DNA of 64,000 nucleotides. Origin: Litomosoides sigmodontis (Eukaryota > Nematoda > Chromadorea > Rhabditida > Onchocercidae). The DNA is taken from the NCBI GenBank assembly GCA_963070105.1, contig OY718804.1, positions 1,037,720 to 1,101,719 of the forward strand, given 5' to 3'. The first letter of the stretch is position 1; each line of letters begins with the position of its first letter. This document shows, one piece after another, positions 38,603-55,540 of this stretch. The notes beneath the pieces are model-generated. The model did not search any database, had not been told where the DNA came from, and was given only the letters and a program-made list of their open reading frames with translations. Made by a program: the position numbers and the translations under genes.

Positions 38603-41400
38603 TTGTTGAATTTAATTAACGTGTTAATATTTTTTGAAAAAAAAAAGAAAAAAATAAGCAAAAAATTAAAAAAAAGAAAAAATAAGAAGAAAAAAATAAA
38701 AAAATAAAAAGAAAAAAATAAAGAAAAAATAAAAAGAAAAAAATAAAAAAATAAAAAGAAAAAATAAAAAGAAAAAATAAAAAGAAAAAATAAAAAGAAA
38801 AAATAAAAAGAAAAAATAAAAAAAATAAAAAAAATAAAAAGAAAAAATAAAAAAATAAAAAGAAAAAAATAAAAAAATGAAAAAATAAAATATAATAAAA
38901 AGAAAAAAAATAAAAAAATAAAAAGAAAAAAAATGTGATTGTAATATTGTAATTGTTTTTTTGATTTTTTTGTTATTAATGTTGTTTTCATTTAATTTTT
39001 GAATTTAATTAACGTGTTAATATTTTTTGAAAAAAAAGAAAAAAAATTAGAAAAAAATAAAAAGAGAAAAGAAAAAAAAGAAAGAATAAAAAAAATAAAA
39101 AGAAAAAATAAAAAAACAAAAAGAAAAAATAAAAAAAATAAAAAGAAAAACTAAAGAAATAAAAAGAAAAAACGAAAAAAAATAAAAAAAATGCAAGAAA
39201 AAAAGAAAAAGAAAAAAAAATAATTGTAATATTGTAATTGTTCTTTTAATTTCTTTGTTATTAATGTTGTTTTCATTTAATTTTTGAATTTAATTAACGT
39301 GTTACTATTTTATGAATATAGAAGAAAAAAAGAAAATATAAAAAATAAAGAAATAAGAAAAAATAAAAAGAAAAAGTAAAGTGAGAAAAAAGAAAAAGAA
39401 AAAAATAAAAATGTGATTGTAATATTTTAATTTTTTTTATTTTTTTTTATTAATGTTGTTTTCATTTAATTTTTGAATTTAATTAACGTGTTGCTATTTT
39501 TTGAATTTAGAAGAAAAAAAGGAAATATAAAAAATAAAGAAATAAAAAAATTAAGGGAAAAAAATAAAAGAAAAATAGAAAAATAAAAAAAAATAAAAGG
39601 AAAATAGAAAAATAAAAAAAATGAAAGGAAAAAGGAAGAAGAAACAGAAGGAAAAAAACAAGAAGGTGATTATAATGTTTTGATTTTAATTTTTTTGTTA
39701 TTAGTTTCGTTCTCATATAATTTTTGAATTTAGTTAACGTGATACTATTTTTTTTAATATAGAAGAAAACAAGGAAATAAAAAAATAAGAAAAAAATTAA
39801 AGGAAGGAAGAAAAAGAAGAGGGAAGATGGAAAGGTGATAATAGTATTGTGATTGTTCTTTTAATTTTCTTGTTATTAATATTGTTTTCATTTAATTTTT
39901 GAATTTAATTAACGTGTTAATATTTTTTTGAAAAAATAAGAAAAAAATAAAAAGAAAAAAGAAAAAATTGAAAGAAAAAAATAAATAAAAAGAAAAAATG
40001 AAAAAAATAAAAAGAAAAAATAAAACGAAAAAAATAAAAGTAAGAAATAAAAAAAATGCAAGGAAAAAAGAAAAAGAAAAAAAGACGTGTTTGTAATATT
40101 GTAATTGTTCTTTTAATTTCTTTGTTATTAATGTTGTTTTCATTTAATTTTTGAATTTAATTAACGTGTTACTATTTTTTGAATTTTGAAGAAAAAAGGA
40201 AAACATAAATAAAGAAATGAGAAAAAATAAAGTGAGAAAAAAGAAGAAAAAAATAAAAATGTGATTGTAATATTTTAATTGTTCTTTTAATTTTTTTGTT
40301 ATTAATGTTGTTTTCACTTAATTTTTGAATTTAATTAACGTGTTACTACTTTTTGAATTTAGAAAAAAAATATAAAAAATAAAGAAATAAGAGAAAAATT
40401 AATGGAAAAAATAAAAGGAAAAAAGAAATAAAATAAAAAGGAAAAACAAAAATAAGAAAAAAGAAAAAAATGAAAGGAAAAAGGAAGAAAAAGAAGAAAA
40501 AAACAAGAAAGTGATTATGATGTTTTAATTTTAATTTTTTTGTTATTAGTGTTGTTTTCATATAATTTTTGAATTTAATTAACGTGATACTATTTTTTTG
40601 AATATAGAAGAAAAGAAGAAAATGAAGAAATAAGAAAAAAAATTAAAGGAAAAAAGAAAAAGAAGAAAAAAGATGAAAAGGTGATCATAGTATTTCAATT
40701 GTTCTTTTAATTTTTTTGTTATTGATGTTTTAATTTAATTTAATTAACGTGTTACTATTTTTTTGAAAGAAAAAGAAAAAATAAAAAAAATGAAAAGAAA
40801 AAAATAAGATGAAAAAAGGAAAAAGAGAAAAAATAAAAAAAATACAAAGAAAAGAAGAAAATAAAAAAATGAAAAAGAAGAAATAATAAAAAAATAAAAA
40901 AGAAAAATAAAAAGAGAAAAATAAAAAGAAAAAAATGAAAAGAAACAATGATAGGAAAAAAAATAAAGAGAGGGTGATTGTAAATATTTATTTGTTCTCT
41001 TAATTTTTTTGATATTAGCATTGTTTTAATATAATTTTTGAACTTAATTAACGCCTTGATATTTTTTTTAAAAAAAGAAAAAAAAAGAGAAAAGAGAAAA
41101 AGAAAGAAGGAAAAAAAAGAAAAAAAGGAAAAGGAAAAAAAAGAAAAAAAAGGAAAAGGAAAGAAAAAAAAAGAGAAAAAAGAAAATAAGAGAAAAGGGA
41201 AATTATTATTTTCTTTTTAAATGATAAATAAGAAAATAATAAATATTAAATAAATAATAAATTATAAGAAAATAATAAATTTAAATAATGGTAATTAGTA
41301 AGAATTAAATAATAAGAATAAATAACTTAAATAATAAACAAGAATTTAATAAAGATAATAATAAAAGGAAAAGAAAAAGAAAATAATAATTTCATTTAGA
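38560..41400. repeat. Purine-rich minisatellite array, right arm
   Basis: About eleven units each join a conserved core (ATTTAATTTTTGAATTTAAT then TAACGTGTTA) to a G/A-only tract. Cores start near 38610, 39006, 39295, 39480, 39730, 39905, 40160, 40335, 40580, 40740 and 41045. Many units contain AGGTGATTRTAAT, resembling the gene's possible terminal donor at 38545, so the array seems to grow out of the gene's 3' end. Confidence 0.88.
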
Positions 41401-41686
41401 ATTAGTTTTTTTAGTTATTCTGTTAATATTACAGATATTTGAAATGTTTGATTTTCATTGAGTAATTTTTTTTTGCTTAATGTACTTTAATTTTATTTGT
41501 AATAAATTTAGAGCTTATTGTAAATGATTGTATATATATATATATATATCATTTGTATGTTCATCGTCATCGTGATATTATTATTTTTTGCAACTTAATT
41601 TCAATATGTAATTTTAGAATTTCTAAAAATTGCCGTAATTAGTTCAATTGGTGCGGCTCTAATCTACGAATGTGAAAATCATCGAG

Positions 41687-46587
<4,901 letters not shown>

Positions 46588-47449
46588 ATGGAGGAGAAGA
46601 TGGAAAATAAATCAATGGATGACCTGTTTGGTGCGACAAAGGAATTGCTATCGTTGTGGATGACAACGTATCCGAACGCAACACTGAATAACTTATCACC
46701 TCATGAAAGTGGGTGCATGCGTGTATGTGTGTGCATATGTGTGTGTATGCATGTGTGTGTGTATGTATATGTGTAAGTTTCTTTTTAGGTATTTAATTAA
46801 AAATAATCGAAATATTTCTTTTGGTAATTTTAATATTTTTTGAAATTTTTTTTTGGTATTTTTTTTCGTAATTTTTTTTAAGTTTGCAATGATTTGAATA
46901 ATTTATGTAAAGATTAGTTGTGTGTTGTAAACTGCGCTTTTTTTGTTTTTGTTTTCTGAAATTGAAATGAATGACAAATGGTAGTATAATTTGAAAATTT
47001 TCAACTGTTATATTTTTGCACTTTTCCTTTAAAACTAACTATTTGTGACGAAAATCTTAATTTGCTGATAGGAAAAATTAATGTAATTTGTTATTATTAC
47101 GTGAGAATTGCACGCAATATGCCAAGTTATCTTAATTTTCTATCAATTTTGGGATGATAGGAGATGCACTGAGAATAATTTTTAACAAGCACTAAATCAT
47201 TTTTATTAATTTTGTAAATTTTAGTTCGAAATATCACTGCTTCACGACGCATTGAAACAATGGGATTGCAAAATTTTGAGGTATTTTAATATTTTGAAAT
47301 TGCTTTATCATTGTTTTTTGATTTTCAGAGAGGAATTGCAAAGGAGTTTTGCAAAGCGCTTATTTTTGTGGCATCCAAAAATGCCAATTTCATTCATTGA
47401 AATGATAAATTTAAAAATAAATTCTACTCATCGAGAGGTTCAAATTTGA
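46588..47449 (+). CDS. Small unrecognised protein, three-exon model
   Basis: Three exons join without phase conflict: 46588-46722 (donor CGT|GTATGT), 47225-47280 and 47329-47449, giving 103 residues. The protein starts MEEKMENKSMDDLFGATKEL, continues with FEISLLHDALKQWDCKIL and EELQRSFAKRLFLW, and ends THREVQI. It looks soluble and largely helical with no signal peptide. I recognise no family. An alternative use of a weak donor near 47367 to reach an exon at about 47605 (LMTIADETIQCIHSIANLHH) and a short last exon at 48103 would give a different, also helical, C-terminus ending in QLQCSQ. A GT-rich repeat lies at the start of intron 1. Confidence 0.42.
46720..46775. repeat. (TG)n-rich stretch at the first intron border
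   Basis: Imperfect TG/CATG repeats directly downstream of the proposed donor at 46723. They offer several alternative donors and make the exact exon end uncertain. Confidence 0.8.
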
Positions 47450-49438
47450 ATTTGTTTTTCACAAAATATAATTTCACTATTTCTTGCAAGTATTTCATTT
47501 TGACAGTGCTACGCGGGTTACGTTTTGTAATTCTATTTTGTAATGTTTGTAATTTAACTAAAAAATTCTTTTCTTAATTAAACAATTTTCAACCCTTTAA
47601 GGCATTTTTTTCAAACACACACTTTGATGACGATTGCCGACGAAACAATTCAATGCATACATTCCATTGCAAACTTGCACCATCAACATTTGATGGTAAG
47701 CTTGCAAAATTTTACGTTATGTTAAAATTTCAATGAAATTCTAGAAACAAAAAAGCAATAAAGTTAGTTCGAGTTGAAATGATTAGGTCGATGGTAATTT
47801 AGCATTTAATTGACTTCTTATTTGAGAATGTTGAGAAATTATACTTTCAATTAATTGCATCGATTAATAAATTAACTGTACTTTTCTTTTGGAATTAAAG
47901 ATTACTAATATTAGAAAAAAATAATTTCTCTAAAAAAATATTTGATGTAAATGTTTAAATGGATAGAGCGACTTTCATAAAAACCATCCAAAAATACATG
48001 CTGTGTACTTAAATTGTAACATTATATTGAAGTAAAATAACATTAAAAATTTAATTAGGGCACTGTTAAATGGAATGTTTCTTTTGTTAATTTTTTTAGC
48101 AATTGCAATGTTCTCAATAGCTCTTATGAATAGCAATTTCAATTTTGTGCCTTGCTTACTTGAAGGAATTGGAATTTTCAAACAGTATTGTACTATTTGT
48201 AAAATTTCCTCCACTCCCGTCTCTCGCTCTCTCTTTCTCTCCCAGTCAAATATCATTCTTGTGCCATGTAATTGCCCACATTTTCATTTATTTCCATTTT
48301 TCACACCTGCTATTCCATTTATGGAAGCACAACCTGCTAGAGAAGTGTTGTTTCATTCGCGTTGCACAATGCAACTTCAAGATATTGCCTTTTGTGTTAA
48401 ATACGGTTTCACGTTTCACGCCTTACCGAGAATCATCATCCACTTCGCATTTAAGAGGTGTACGAGCTGCCAGGTGGCGGACTGATTTGGTGTTACATGT
48501 TCCTCATTACTTAGTTAAATAGTATCAAATGAATTTGACACAAGAATGTATTCATTTGTTTTTGATACTAAATTAATTAGAAATTATTAAACTAATAGTT
48601 GTTCGAAAGTTATATCTTTGTATCTTTAACATTTTGTTAATCATATTTCGTTTCACTAAACTCATTAATTTCTATTTTTATCAATTATTTCTTGCATTTT
48701 CACTTGATTATAATTATTCTTTTCGATGAATATTTTTTAAAATAATATTCTTTCCTAGATGGAATTCTTTTTTTTTCCATCCATTCCGAATATTGATGAT
48801 GAAATTGAAAGTAATTTCAAGCATTTAGCAAAATAAGTTATTTATTTTTTCCTCAAAGTCATACTAAGGATGAAAATTTTGGGTGCCTATAAAAAAATTG
48901 AGCTTTTTGAAACGAATTTTGAAGTGGGCAAACTAATCGTACCATCCATATCTATCATGTCTTATTTTTATTCATTCTGATTAATTTTCTTTTGAACTCA
49001 TCTGATCAAATGTTGTTTCTTATTCAATTTTCTAGCATCTACCAGCTCTTTGAACTAAGTACACAAGCACACCACCAACATCTTCGATAATAAAAGCTAA
49101 AAAATTCAAGCGTAAAAAGCTTTGCATACGTTACTTTTTTCCTTCCAAGAGTTGCACATTAATTCTTTTACGTATTATCTTTATCAACTTTTTTTAATTG
49201 TATTATTTAAACAAAGGTTTTTTTTTGCTTCCTTTATGTTCTTTTCTTTTTTACACGAAAATTTTTTGCACATTGACTGCAAATTTTTTTTGCAAATTAA
49301 TATATCGTATAAAAGTTTTTGAAATACATTTATTTTAACACTTATCAGTTTGTACAAGCGTGTATGTCCTTAAAGCTTAAAGCGCATTTGTCATGGTGGG
49401 ATTTCAGATTTATTAAGCTTGTTATATTGCACTTCCAG
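47450..49438. other. Region with ambiguous open frames, no gene supported
   Basis: Two overlapping plus-strand frames of 136 and 125 codons (48075-48522) run through a C-rich stretch that also contains intron-like pyrimidine tracts. I cannot tell whether either is translated. A near-palindrome (AGTATCAAATGAAT mirrored after about 20 bases) follows at 48527-48572. Confidence 0.35.
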
Positions 49439-49476
49439 TAAACATATCGAATGTTGCGGCGTCAAAGTTTCAATCA

Positions 49477-52400
49477 ATGACTTCTTCATTGTACCGTTCA
49501 CCCTCATTATGTAGTACTATGACACCAAATGTTTCATTGGATATGCATGAGCAAGTCATTGCTTTTCGTAAGTGGCGTATCACTTTCATGTTTTGAGAAT
49601 TTCAAAATTCCGTTGATTCCACTTGAACTTTGACTTCCGAACAACTTCAGAAATTTTTTTTAGCCCAATTTTTTGGATAGCTTAAATACTTTCAGCATTT
49701 TTACATTTCTGTAACTGTGAGATTTTATTACAGTTATTTAATGATCAAAGCTGGTTAAATCAAAGACTGCGCTCATTAATGATATCAGTCCCATTAGTGA
49801 TTATCAGCTGTCAAACGTGTTTTAATCTTTATCACATAGTAGTCAGCCTGCTATTATTAACATACTACTTAATTTTTATGAGAGTATTTCTTGGCATTAA
49901 TGTTGACGTAAATGAATTAAATTTACAGTAAATATTTTGAAAGGTTTAAAAAATAAAAATTAATAGATTTTTATTACTTTTATTATTAAATTTCATTTTA
50001 CTGATTTGCTCTAAATTTGCTAAATGCACACTATCCATTACCTTTTCTTAATAATGGATGTAGTTTTGCACGTTAAAACTTAAATTTTACATTTTAATAT
50101 CTTATTATTCGTTGGGAGATTTTTTTTTCTAGCCTTAGTGAAAGATTTTATAGCCTTAAAAAAAGACTGAAATTATAGAGATTAAAGTTGTAGAGATTGT
50201 AGAGATAAAAGAGATCATAGTTTTAGCTAAGAATTATGATTAAATTTTACAGCTCAATCTGCTGAATTCAATTCTGACGTAGGTATTCAGGTTGGACCGG
50301 AGTCAAAGTTGTCCGCTATTAGTTCTTCATCAAATACAGGTTGACTTTCAAGCTTTGTTACTTGATTTTTTGTGAAATAATAGTTTTGAGAATTACTTCC
50401 TGCTACATTTATAGTTTTGAAAATTATGGAATAAAACGAAAACTGGAAATTTGCAAAATAACCAAGCATATATATGATCTGCAAATACATTCATTACAAC
50501 CTTCCTAACTTCCACATTGTTTTGTATTTGCATTACTGTTGAGGTGAACAACTAACTTTCAGGAAACATTCCGACAACTTATGAGCCAACGGAAACATCA
50601 CCACCACCTTCTCATGCACCAATGAGTCCACTGTTATATTCTTTGCAAAAACAGTAAGTGTTGTAAAATTTTTTATAATACTTAATTGCTTACTCCACAG
50701 AGAAATTATTTTGTGAAGATTTGCATTGGAAAATTTGTGTGAATAATTGAAATATCGATGAATGAAGCGAGCAAAAGAACATTTGATTGAATAGACGACG
50801 TAGCACAAATTTATGCGCTTTTTCCTGAGACAGACGTGATGCTGCTGATGTCACGTCATTTGTTAATGACTTTTTTGGCGTTATTATAGCGCATGCACAT
50901 GCCTGCGCAGCTCTTTTTTTAATATTTTACAAATTAAAAATTCCTGACATAAATCCCATAGTATTTTCATTGCCCGAAGCGTCACTTTTATTCTCATTTT
51001 TGTTTCTTAAAATTTCTTTTATAATTTCTCACTTATTCAGGAATTGCATGTTTTAATCTATGTAATTAGCATCCGATGACTATGATCATTTAAAGATAAA
51101 AGTTCCAATTTTCGTATGTGATAACTATCTTTTTATTGGAAATTTGAAATAACATTTAATTTTGTTTGGTTATGAAAAGTTTTTTTGCAAAAAAAAGCAC
51201 GAAAATTGTAAAAATGTGATTAAAAATTGGCATGAGATTATCGATGGCTGAAAACTCTGTCATAAGTTGAAGTTGTATAGGAAAATACATCTAACAGTGA
51301 GGTAGACTCTCAGAAGCCTAGGGTTATTTCATTTTGGAAGTGTTATTTCTATGGAAAACTGTATTTATAATTTTAACTTTTAACAAGAAGAGAACTTGAG
51401 ATTAGTTCTATCATCATTTCATATAAAAGAGATAAATTAGCTATTGCAAAATTTAAAGCTCATGGAAACATGGGTAATATGTTGAATGGAATAATTTTTT
51501 TTATCCGAATGAAATTAAAGCTTTTTGTCGACCGGGAGAATTTTTATGCTCTATTGCTGATCAAAATTATCATTTATCGTACTCATTATCAAACATTAAT
51601 TAAATAACGTTGGAATCTTAAAGCATAAAAAGCATAAATTAAAATACTGGTGAAAATTAATAGTTTTTATCTTAATACTTTTTTAATTGCGATGAAAGGA
51701 CAGCAAGTAGAGAAAGATTTATTCTACACTTATATTTTAGTGGTAAAAATGAACTAAAATTGTTAACAAAATGTAATTTTGTGATTTGGGAAATGTTTTT
51801 CAAAAAGAAAAAAAGCGCGTTATTTTTGAAGTAAAATTTTTGTTTTCGGGGGTTTTTCAATATTTGTTCAGCAGACATGCAAATCTATTTGTATTCAACG
51901 TTACTTTATATGCGCCTACCATCTCGTAAGATTTATTCATTTTTCAATTTATTCATTGTGTATGAAATTTTCCTATTAAATTTAGTATTTTCCATGTTCT
52001 AATAATCATGTGGGTGTAATTTTAATTTGGAAAATGGAAATCAGACGTTCATGTACTTTCAATCATATATGAATGTCTTATTGTACTCTTTTAATTTTTT
52101 AAAAAACGGAAAAATGGTCAGTACTGTTTTGCAATTATTAAGTGGCAATTTCCTTCTATGATTATCATGAAGCTGATTATAGGTTGTTTTTGCTAGTAAT
52201 AATTTTTATACAAGTTATTACTATGATATGGAAAGTTAAATATTCTCAGAGTAAATGATAGTATTGTATGGTGTAGATTGAGACGCAGTGCTGTTGTTAT
52301 TTTTGATGAAGCTAAAGAATGATAAACGTGTTAAATTTCTTCTCTTACTTTGCTACTCTAGGTTTGTTTATATTGCCTTTTTTTTGTAGTTTTTTGCATT

Positions 52401-55400
52401 TGATACGTTTACTACCTAAAATGCTCTAAAAAATATGTAACATGAACAAGTTAGCAATAATATCATCATTTTCATCATTATTAGCAGTAGTTTAAGAAAA
52501 ACGTCAGAACTAGAAGAAGTAATAATCTATCCACTTTAGTATGAGGAAAAATTAACGCGTTCATCAAAATCTCACCAAAGCAGTTATGATGTCACTTCAC
52601 CATTTACCATTCTGATAATATGTGAGAGAGTGGTTTGTGCTACAGTTAGTTTTACTAGTAGCAATAAATATATCTCAAAATCTTGCTAGTTTATCATCGT
52701 GTCGTATCATTTCAACAAATGATTCACTGTTGAATATGCAGCAGAAGGACGAATGGTTGATTTTGATGTGAACATACACAGGTGACTCACTCATAGGGAT
52801 AACCATTTGGCTGGTGCTTTTTGTGCAATTTTTTCATTGCATAGTTGATAGAAATATTTGGAATAGCATGGAAGCTGCTTTTCACTTCCTGTCTGTTTCC
52901 TCCTATGATCATACGTGTAGGTAGCATCATCATTAGAAGGGATACCATAACGTTCCAGCGACAGCAATGGTGCTAACAACAACCGCAGCAACAGGTACAA
53001 TAGCAACCGCAGCAGGAGCAATAGCAATAGCAAAAGCAACAAGTAGTGATGTTGTTGTAGTTGAGGAAAAAACGGTATTGCTGGATGAGAGGTGTGTTTG
53101 TTGAGCATCTTCTGCGCCACATTATTTTCAACTCATTGCAACGCACTCTTTTTCAGGTATCGTGGTGAGTTATCAATTTTGGAGAAGTACCATTATGATC
53201 TCAGTCGAGCGCAACTTAAAGCAAGTTCACGAACATCAGCTTTACTAGCAGGTTTTGCTATGGTGAGTGGAGGAAAAAGCAAAAGAAATTTAGCGATAGC
53301 AGCAAGTAGTGAGAAATAGCATGTGTTAAATTATGAAGTAGAATAAAATTTCACTTTATTCCTATCACAAATTTCATCGAAATAACCTTTTAAAGGAGTG
53401 ATGTGCATTTTGAACAACATAGGGCACAACATCACATCACACGATATTGAGAAACTGCCGTACAAATTTTTTACTCTAGGATTTTTAATATTATTATTGT
53501 AATTAAGAATATTAAAAGTTATAACAGTATTATTTACTACTGTAATTGAACTCACAGTTTGACATCTCACTCGCTTAAGCTCCTAACCTCAAAGTGAAAC
53601 TTGGAATGTTTAGGCAGGACACCGATCGTTTTGCCACTTATGGGACTGGCACGTTTTTGAGATAAGAATTTCAAAATTCACCGATTGTGTCTTACCTGGA
53701 GTTTAGGAGTCTGTAAAGTACTTTGTTATGCAATTTCATTATGAACGTCTTCTGCAATACCATTTTTTCGTCTGTTCCTATGGTCCTGAAAGCTTTCCCG
53801 AATTTTTTGGCGTTGCATCTATCGATATTGTTGGATACTAGTTCGTTATTTCTATTAAACTTCTGGTTTTTGAATTGCAATGATATCTTTTTCCTTTTCT
53901 CTTTTTCATGATTAATTTGTGAGGCCTTCCACGCATAGTTAATTGCTGCACCAATCCACAGTAAATATTAGTTACTTGTATTCATCCTTTGCTTCTGACA
54001 CTTGAATAAAATTTCTATGAGTACGTAAATTAGAATTTTAAATTAAAATGGAATACTTGTATTGGCATGATTATTTGATCATTGGTTTTCTCTACAAACA
54101 ATGTATTGATTTAATAAATCCCTTCTACAATTTGGTGATAATACAGGCAATCTACATCACAGCTAGATTGTACAGCATCATTTTATAAATAGCTTTCTCG
54201 ACCAGTACAATTACAATTTTTTATCTGCAAATATTAAGCGTAATAAATATCTAAACAGCTTAATCATTGACCGAATGTAAGAAAGAGAAGCACTTAGTTT
54301 TAGTGCTTAGAAATTTCTTTTATATTGAAATTTAGTAGATTGATAATATGTTCTCACACAAATAAAATTGTGTATTTTTTGCATTTGGCAAGATTCAATA
54401 ACTATTAAGGTATTGTAGAAGTGGTTGGTTTATTTTAATATATTCACAGGTGGCTTTGGTAGAACTGCAGTACGAGCGAACGACACCACCTTTTTTGTTA
54501 ATAACACTTGGAATGGTAACGACACTTCTTGTTTCCGTTCATCTTCTTGCACTAATGATGTCCACATGTATATTACCTTACATTGAAGCGAATGGTTGTA
54601 CGCAAGATTCACCGCATATTCGGTTGAAGTAAGTTCATTTACTTTGAAGCTGCTACAAGTTAAAGAGACGTAATGAATAGACAGGTAATAATTATTAGTA
54701 GGAAAATGTTAGTCTCTGATTTGGAGCTTTTGATATGCAAATATTTTTACCATGAGCACCTTTTATTTCACTTATACATAAATTTTCCAATTTCCTTTTA
54801 GCAGTGAAAATGAAGTTGGCTAACACAGTTATGCTGTGTTTTAATTTAGATTCTATATCGATCTATCATGGTTATTTAGTACATGTATTGGTTTAATATT
54901 GTTTCTTATTGAAATTGGTATAATATTTTTTGTGAAATTTTACGCGGTCAATTATATTACTGCTGCTTATATTACTACTGCTATGCTCAGTAAGCAAAGA
55001 ACATTTTTCGGTTTTTGAAATTTTTTCATTTCTCAAACGAAACATCATCATCATATAATTCATTATTTAGGTAGTATGATATGATATAAGTTGTTTTAGT
55101 GTTCACTGCATGCTCGTGAGAATTTCTTCTCAAACATGATTGCTGGCAAATGAAGTAAAGAATCAGTTAAGATATAAAATAGAACGGAGCATTTAACAAG
55201 GAAATATATTGTAGGCTAGGATTTTGCTACATAAATCGAGTTCGAATTTTCGAATATTTTCCAATTTATTTAAACTGATCTTGTTGAATATTAGTTCATG
55301 CCAGTGTCTTCCTCCATTTCAGTACCTGTTGTAGTGGTATTTACAGTATTCTCATGCCTTATACATAAAAATCGATTTATTCATTCAATAAATCGTGTGG

Positions 55401-55540
55401 GCTCAAAGGCGATTGATTTACAAAAATTTCTGAGTGAAAATAGCGCAACGACATCAGGTATTCCGAATCCTGCAACAACTACAGCAGTTGAACGACATCT
55501 GGTAGGTGCTTTACGGGGCATCCATGTTATTCATCATTGA
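49477..55540 (+). CDS. orai: Orai store-operated calcium channel
   Basis: Orai forms the plasma-membrane CRAC pore opened by STIM after store depletion. Seven exons keep phase: 49477-49567, 50253-50339, 50563-50653, 53157-53262, 54450-54628, 54850-54989 and 55323-55501 with read-through to a stop at 55540. The result is about 303 residues, near the usual 300. The N-terminus is Ser/Pro-rich (TETSPPPSHAPMSPLL). Diagnostic segments are LSRAQLKASSRTSALLAGFA in the N-terminal/TM1 helix, with the basic Arg equivalent to human R91. VALVELQ carries the selectivity-filter Glu. Also present are LLVSVHLLALMMSTCILPYI in TM2, LSWLFSTCIGLILFLIEIG in TM3 with its conserved Glu, and IPVVVVFTVFSCLIH in TM4 with the Pro bend. 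A polar C-terminal helix (AIDLQKFLSE) follows for STIM coupling. The TTCCAG acceptor at 49438 suggests trans-splicing before the first ATG. Confidence 0.9.
52967..53091 (+). CDS. orai: Alternative first coding exon of Orai
   Basis: ATG at 52967 opens a 125-base exon encoding an Ala/Thr/Ile-rich leader (MVLTTTAATGTIATAAGAIA) and then DVVVVEEKTVLLDER. It ends at AG|GTGTGT in phase 2, exactly the phase required by the exon at 53157. The upstream exon at 50563-50653 also ends in phase 2. The two therefore compete for the same acceptor and would give long (about 303) and short (about 255) isoforms. TTCCAG at 52951-52956 could be its trans-splice site. The exon sits on an imperfect CAA/GCA repeat. 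Confidence 0.5.

Larger units (their letters stand above)
35616..41686 (-). repeat. Right arm of the giant inverted repeat (about 6.1 kb)
   Basis: Reverse complement of 30056-34940. It is about 1.2 kb longer, chiefly because its purine minisatellite has roughly eleven units against about six. The outer end reads GAATGTGAAAATCATCGAGA and then leaves the repeat at TCGTTGTTGG. Confidence 0.95.

Noticed and set aside
30056..41686. Interpretation as a Maverick/Polinton or other virus-like DNA element
   Set aside because: No DNA polymerase B, retroviral-type integrase, capsid or packaging ATPase frame is visible in either arm or the spacer.
48075..48522. Two overlapping frames of 136 and 125 codons
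   Set aside because: They overlap in different frames, include pyrimidine-rich intron-like sequence, and could not be joined with confidence to neighbouring exons.
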